In this document: positions 62,381 through 64,000 of the stretch, piece by piece | Numbering within the stretch: the stretch's first letter is position 1 | Layout of the letters: the number at the start of each line of letters is the position of its first letter | NCBI GenBank assembly: GCA_018267515.1 | Contig: JAFDYJ010000009.1 | Location: 1 to 64,000, forward strand | Direction: 5' to 3' | Source: Bacteroidota bacterium | Lineage (GTDB): Bacteria; Bacteroidota; Bacteroidia; Chitinophagales; Chitinophagaceae | DNA: 64,000 bases | Position numbers and translations under genes: made by a program | Notes under the pieces: generated by a model | Database searches by the model: none | What the model saw: only the letters and a program-made list of their open reading frames with translations | Told to the model about the DNA's origin: nothing

Positions 62381-62992
62381 TTGAAAAAAATATTCTTCAC
62401 GGCTTTTCTAGTTTTAATCTCTGTATCTTTTAGCAATTTCTTTTTTTCATGTAACAGTAACTATACCGTTGGAAAAAAGAAAGGCTATTTTAAAATTGAC
62501 TTTCCCGAAAAAAAATACCGGTTGTTTGATCAGCCGGGATATCCATATAGTTTTGAATATCCCGTTTATGCCAGCGTAATTAAAGACACATCATTTTTTG
62601 ATGATAGACCGGAAAATCCATGGTGGATCAACGTGGACATACCGGAATTTTCAGGCCGGATTTATTTAAGTTATAAAGTTATAACCTCAAGAAATAAGTT
62701 AGATACTTTGGTGGGTGATGCTTATAAAATGGTTTATAAACAGCATGCTCTTATTTCAACCGGTATTACGGACAGCCTGATGAAAACGGCTAACGGGGTA
62801 GAAGGAATTTACTTTTCACTGGCCGGAAATACCGCAACTGCCAACCAGTTTTTTCTTACTGATTCTACTAAAAATTTCCTGAGAGGAGCTTTATATTTTA
62901 ATACCACTCCTAATGCAGATTCCCTGGGTGTTGTCAATGATTTTTTAAAACAGGATATCCGGCACCTTATTAATACGTTTAAATGGAAATAG
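62381..62992 (+). CDS. gldD: Gliding motility lipoprotein GldD
   Basis: 203 residues from a TTG codon that begins a lipoprotein signal (lipobox FFSC, Cys24). The GldD pattern is visible: KKGYFKIDFPEKKYRLFD and PYSFEYPVYASV, then a C-terminal QDIRHLINTFKWK. GldD is required for gliding motility in Flavobacterium johnsoniae. It follows gldE by 11 bp. Confidence 0.9.
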   Translation: MKKIFFTAFLVLISVSFSNFFFSCNSNYTVGKKKGYFKIDFPEKKYRLFDQPGYPYSFEYPVYASVIKDTSFFDDRPENPWWINVDIPEFSGRIYLSYKVITSRNKLDTLVGDAYKMVYKQHALISTGITDSLMKTANGVEGIYFSLAGNTATANQFFLTDSTKNFLRGALYFNTTPNADSLGVVNDFLKQDIRHLINTFKWK

Positions 62993-63038
62993 TCATTCTG
63001 AAAACTATTTTAAATAAGCTCCTCCCACTCAAATGATT

Positions 63039-63046
63039 TACTTTTG
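63039..63046 (+). promoter_or_regulatory. Candidate -7 box before the DUF3109 gene
   Basis: TACTTTTG fits TAnnTTTG, 16 bases before a possible CTG start and 37 before the TTG start. Confidence 0.35.
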
Positions 63047-63083
63047 CCGGTAAAATACCAACCTGGTTGTAATAGATAACATA

Positions 63084-63674
63084 TTGATAAGTGATGATGT
63101 TGTTGAAAAGCAGTTTGTATGTGACCTCAGTAAATGTAAAGGCGGTTGCTGCGAAGTGGGAGATGCCGGGGCACCATTGACAGAAGAAGAATTAACTACT
63201 ATCGGAGAAGTTTACGAAAAAATTAAACCTTATCTTTCAGCACCTGCCATATTGGAAATAGAAAGAAAGGGGAAAATCGTTTTTAATCCTGAATTCGGAT
63301 GGGTGACACCCACTTTAGGAAGTGATAAGGAAATTTGTGTATATGGAAGAAAGGATAAAGACGGTATTATAAAATGTGCTTTTGAAGAAGCATATAATAA
63401 TGGTGAAATCTCATGGAAAAAACCAATTAGCTGTCACTTGTATCCGATAGTGGTAAGAAAAGGAACGCAAGGTGATTATGACCGGGTGAATTATGAGCCT
63501 CGTGAGATTCTATGCAGCCCCGGTTGTGAATTGGGAAAGAAACTGAAAATGCCGGTTTATGTTTTTCTTAAAGAGGCATTGATCCGTAAATATGGAGAGG
63601 AATTTTTTAATACATTGGATATTTCTGCAAAGTTGCACCAGGCATCAATGGAGAATGAAGAATCAAAAAAATAG
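63084..63674 (+). CDS. DUF3109 family protein, Cys-rich
   Basis: 196 residues if begun at TTG 63084. Cys13, Cys18, Cys22 and Cys23 in FVCDLSKCKGGCCEVGDAG, with further Cys in EICVYG, ISCHLYPI and ILCSPGCELG. This is a Fe-S/Zn-type cysteine pattern. Translation of the frame upstream gives VVIDNI, which fits the usual family N-terminus (V-I-D-x-I-L-I-S-D), so the real start may be the CTG at 63063. Function unknown. It lies between gldD and lutB. Confidence 0.85.
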   Translation: MISDDVVEKQFVCDLSKCKGGCCEVGDAGAPLTEEELTTIGEVYEKIKPYLSAPAILEIERKGKIVFNPEFGWVTPTLGSDKEICVYGRKDKDGIIKCAFEEAYNNGEISWKKPISCHLYPIVVRKGTQGDYDRVNYEPREILCSPGCELGKKLKMPVYVFLKEALIRKYGEEFFNTLDISAKLHQASMENEESKK

Positions 63675-63677
63675 AAA

Positions 63678-64000
63678 GTGAAAGAAAACGCTTCCAGTTT
63701 TATTGCAAAGAGTACTATTAAAGCCGCTGACAGGGAACATAGACGAAAAATAAATTTCAATATTGGAAAATACAGTTCAGCCGTAATAAAAGGGAAATTG
63801 CAATTCGAAGATCTGAATGGAGCTAAAGAAAAGGCTAAAAATCTAAAATGGAGGGTAATTGAAAAGCTGGATTATTACCTGGAGACCTTTGAGAAAAATA
63901 TTTCCGGACGTGGCGCTAAAGTAATATGGGCGGAAACTGCTCAGCAGGCTTTAGAAGAAATCGGCAAGATCTGTGAAGCAAAAAATTGCAAAACATTGGT
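63678..64000 (+). CDS. lutB: LutB-like lactate utilisation iron-sulfur protein (N-terminal part)
   Basis: Starts with GTG 63678 and runs off the window; about 107 residues are visible. EHRRKINFNIGKYSSAV, NLKWRVIEKLDYYLETFE, SGRGAKVIWAETAQQALEEI and ICEAKNCKTLV match the N-terminus of LutB/LldF-type proteins, which oxidise L-lactate together with LutA and LutC. The Fe-S part lies beyond the window. Confidence 0.85.
   Translation, partial: MKENASSFIAKSTIKAADREHRRKINFNIGKYSSAVIKGKLQFEDLNGAKEKAKNLKWRVIEKLDYYLETFEKNISGRGAKVIWAETAQQALEEIGKICEAKNCKTL

Overview
The window reads as chromosomal DNA of a Bacteroidota bacterium, most likely of the Chitinophagales/Chitinophagaceae. The evidence is gliding/type IX secretion genes (gldH, gldE, gldD), a secreted subtilase with a C-terminal type IX sorting domain, LpxD and three Skp/OmpH chaperones (Gram-negative envelope), many short lipoproteins, TAnnTTTG -7 promoter boxes, A-rich rather than Shine-Dalgarno start regions, and a 31-residue AURKAIP1/COX24-type basic protein. 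I saw no rRNA, tRNA, CRISPR array, transposase or integrase.

Layout. 1-4.2 kb: the BamA 3' end, two OmpH chaperones, murI, then rpmH-rnpA-yidD. 4.2-7.8 kb: Crp/Fnr regulator, Mn/Fe superoxide dismutase, neutral zinc metallopeptidase, tadA and a third OmpH. 8-12.8 kb: an accessory-looking stretch with a WG/MORN-repeat protein and an AraC regulator - DUF1772 - O-methyltransferase run. 13-25.3 kb: housekeeping genes, namely aldehyde dehydrogenase, GPx, a DUS-family tRNA dihydrouridine synthase, CPBP protease, cdsA-psd, a two-component system, gldH, YicC and lpxD.

25.3-29.97 kb is the most unusual part. A secreted S8 protease is preceded, with 1-nt spacings, by two paralogous CGCDS lipoproteins. 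A lipocalin-like lipoprotein lies upstream. Two of the lipoproteins have, about 60 bp in front of them, copies of an 86-bp element carrying a conserved micro-ORF (MRIQTPHL.REHSPP). The whole island lies between a 108-bp relic of the 3' end of a neighbouring gene and that intact gene. A smaller version of the same arrangement occurs at 43.1-44.06 kb, where a HigBA-type toxin-antitoxin pair lies between the otsA 3' end and a 39-bp relic copy of that end. In both relics most or all differences are synonymous.

30-43 kb: outer-envelope CarboxypepD-like protein, NAD epimerase, 3-hydroxyacyl-CoA dehydrogenase, pheS, a degenerate arginase-fold protein, a Gfo/Idh oxidoreductase, dacB, mutL and a GT20 trehalose-6-phosphate synthase fused to a membrane sensor/HAMP module. 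44-64 kb: GH3-beta-lactamase fusion, PSP1/RicT, DNA polymerase III delta', GPx, comF, radA, YugP-type protease, RNase G, the small COX24-like protein, a TPR protein, HU, mutY, ssb, gldE, gldD, a DUF3109 protein and the start of lutB. The order RNase G - HU - mutY - ssb - gldE - gldD is a familiar Bacteroidota arrangement.

Functional themes are outer-membrane protein assembly (BamA, OmpH), peptidoglycan supply and turnover (MurI, DacB, GH3 fusion), phospholipid and lipid A synthesis (CdsA, Psd, LpxD), gliding/T9SS and DNA maintenance (MutL, RadA, MutY, SSB, HU). All functional calls come from reading motifs by eye; no database search was run.
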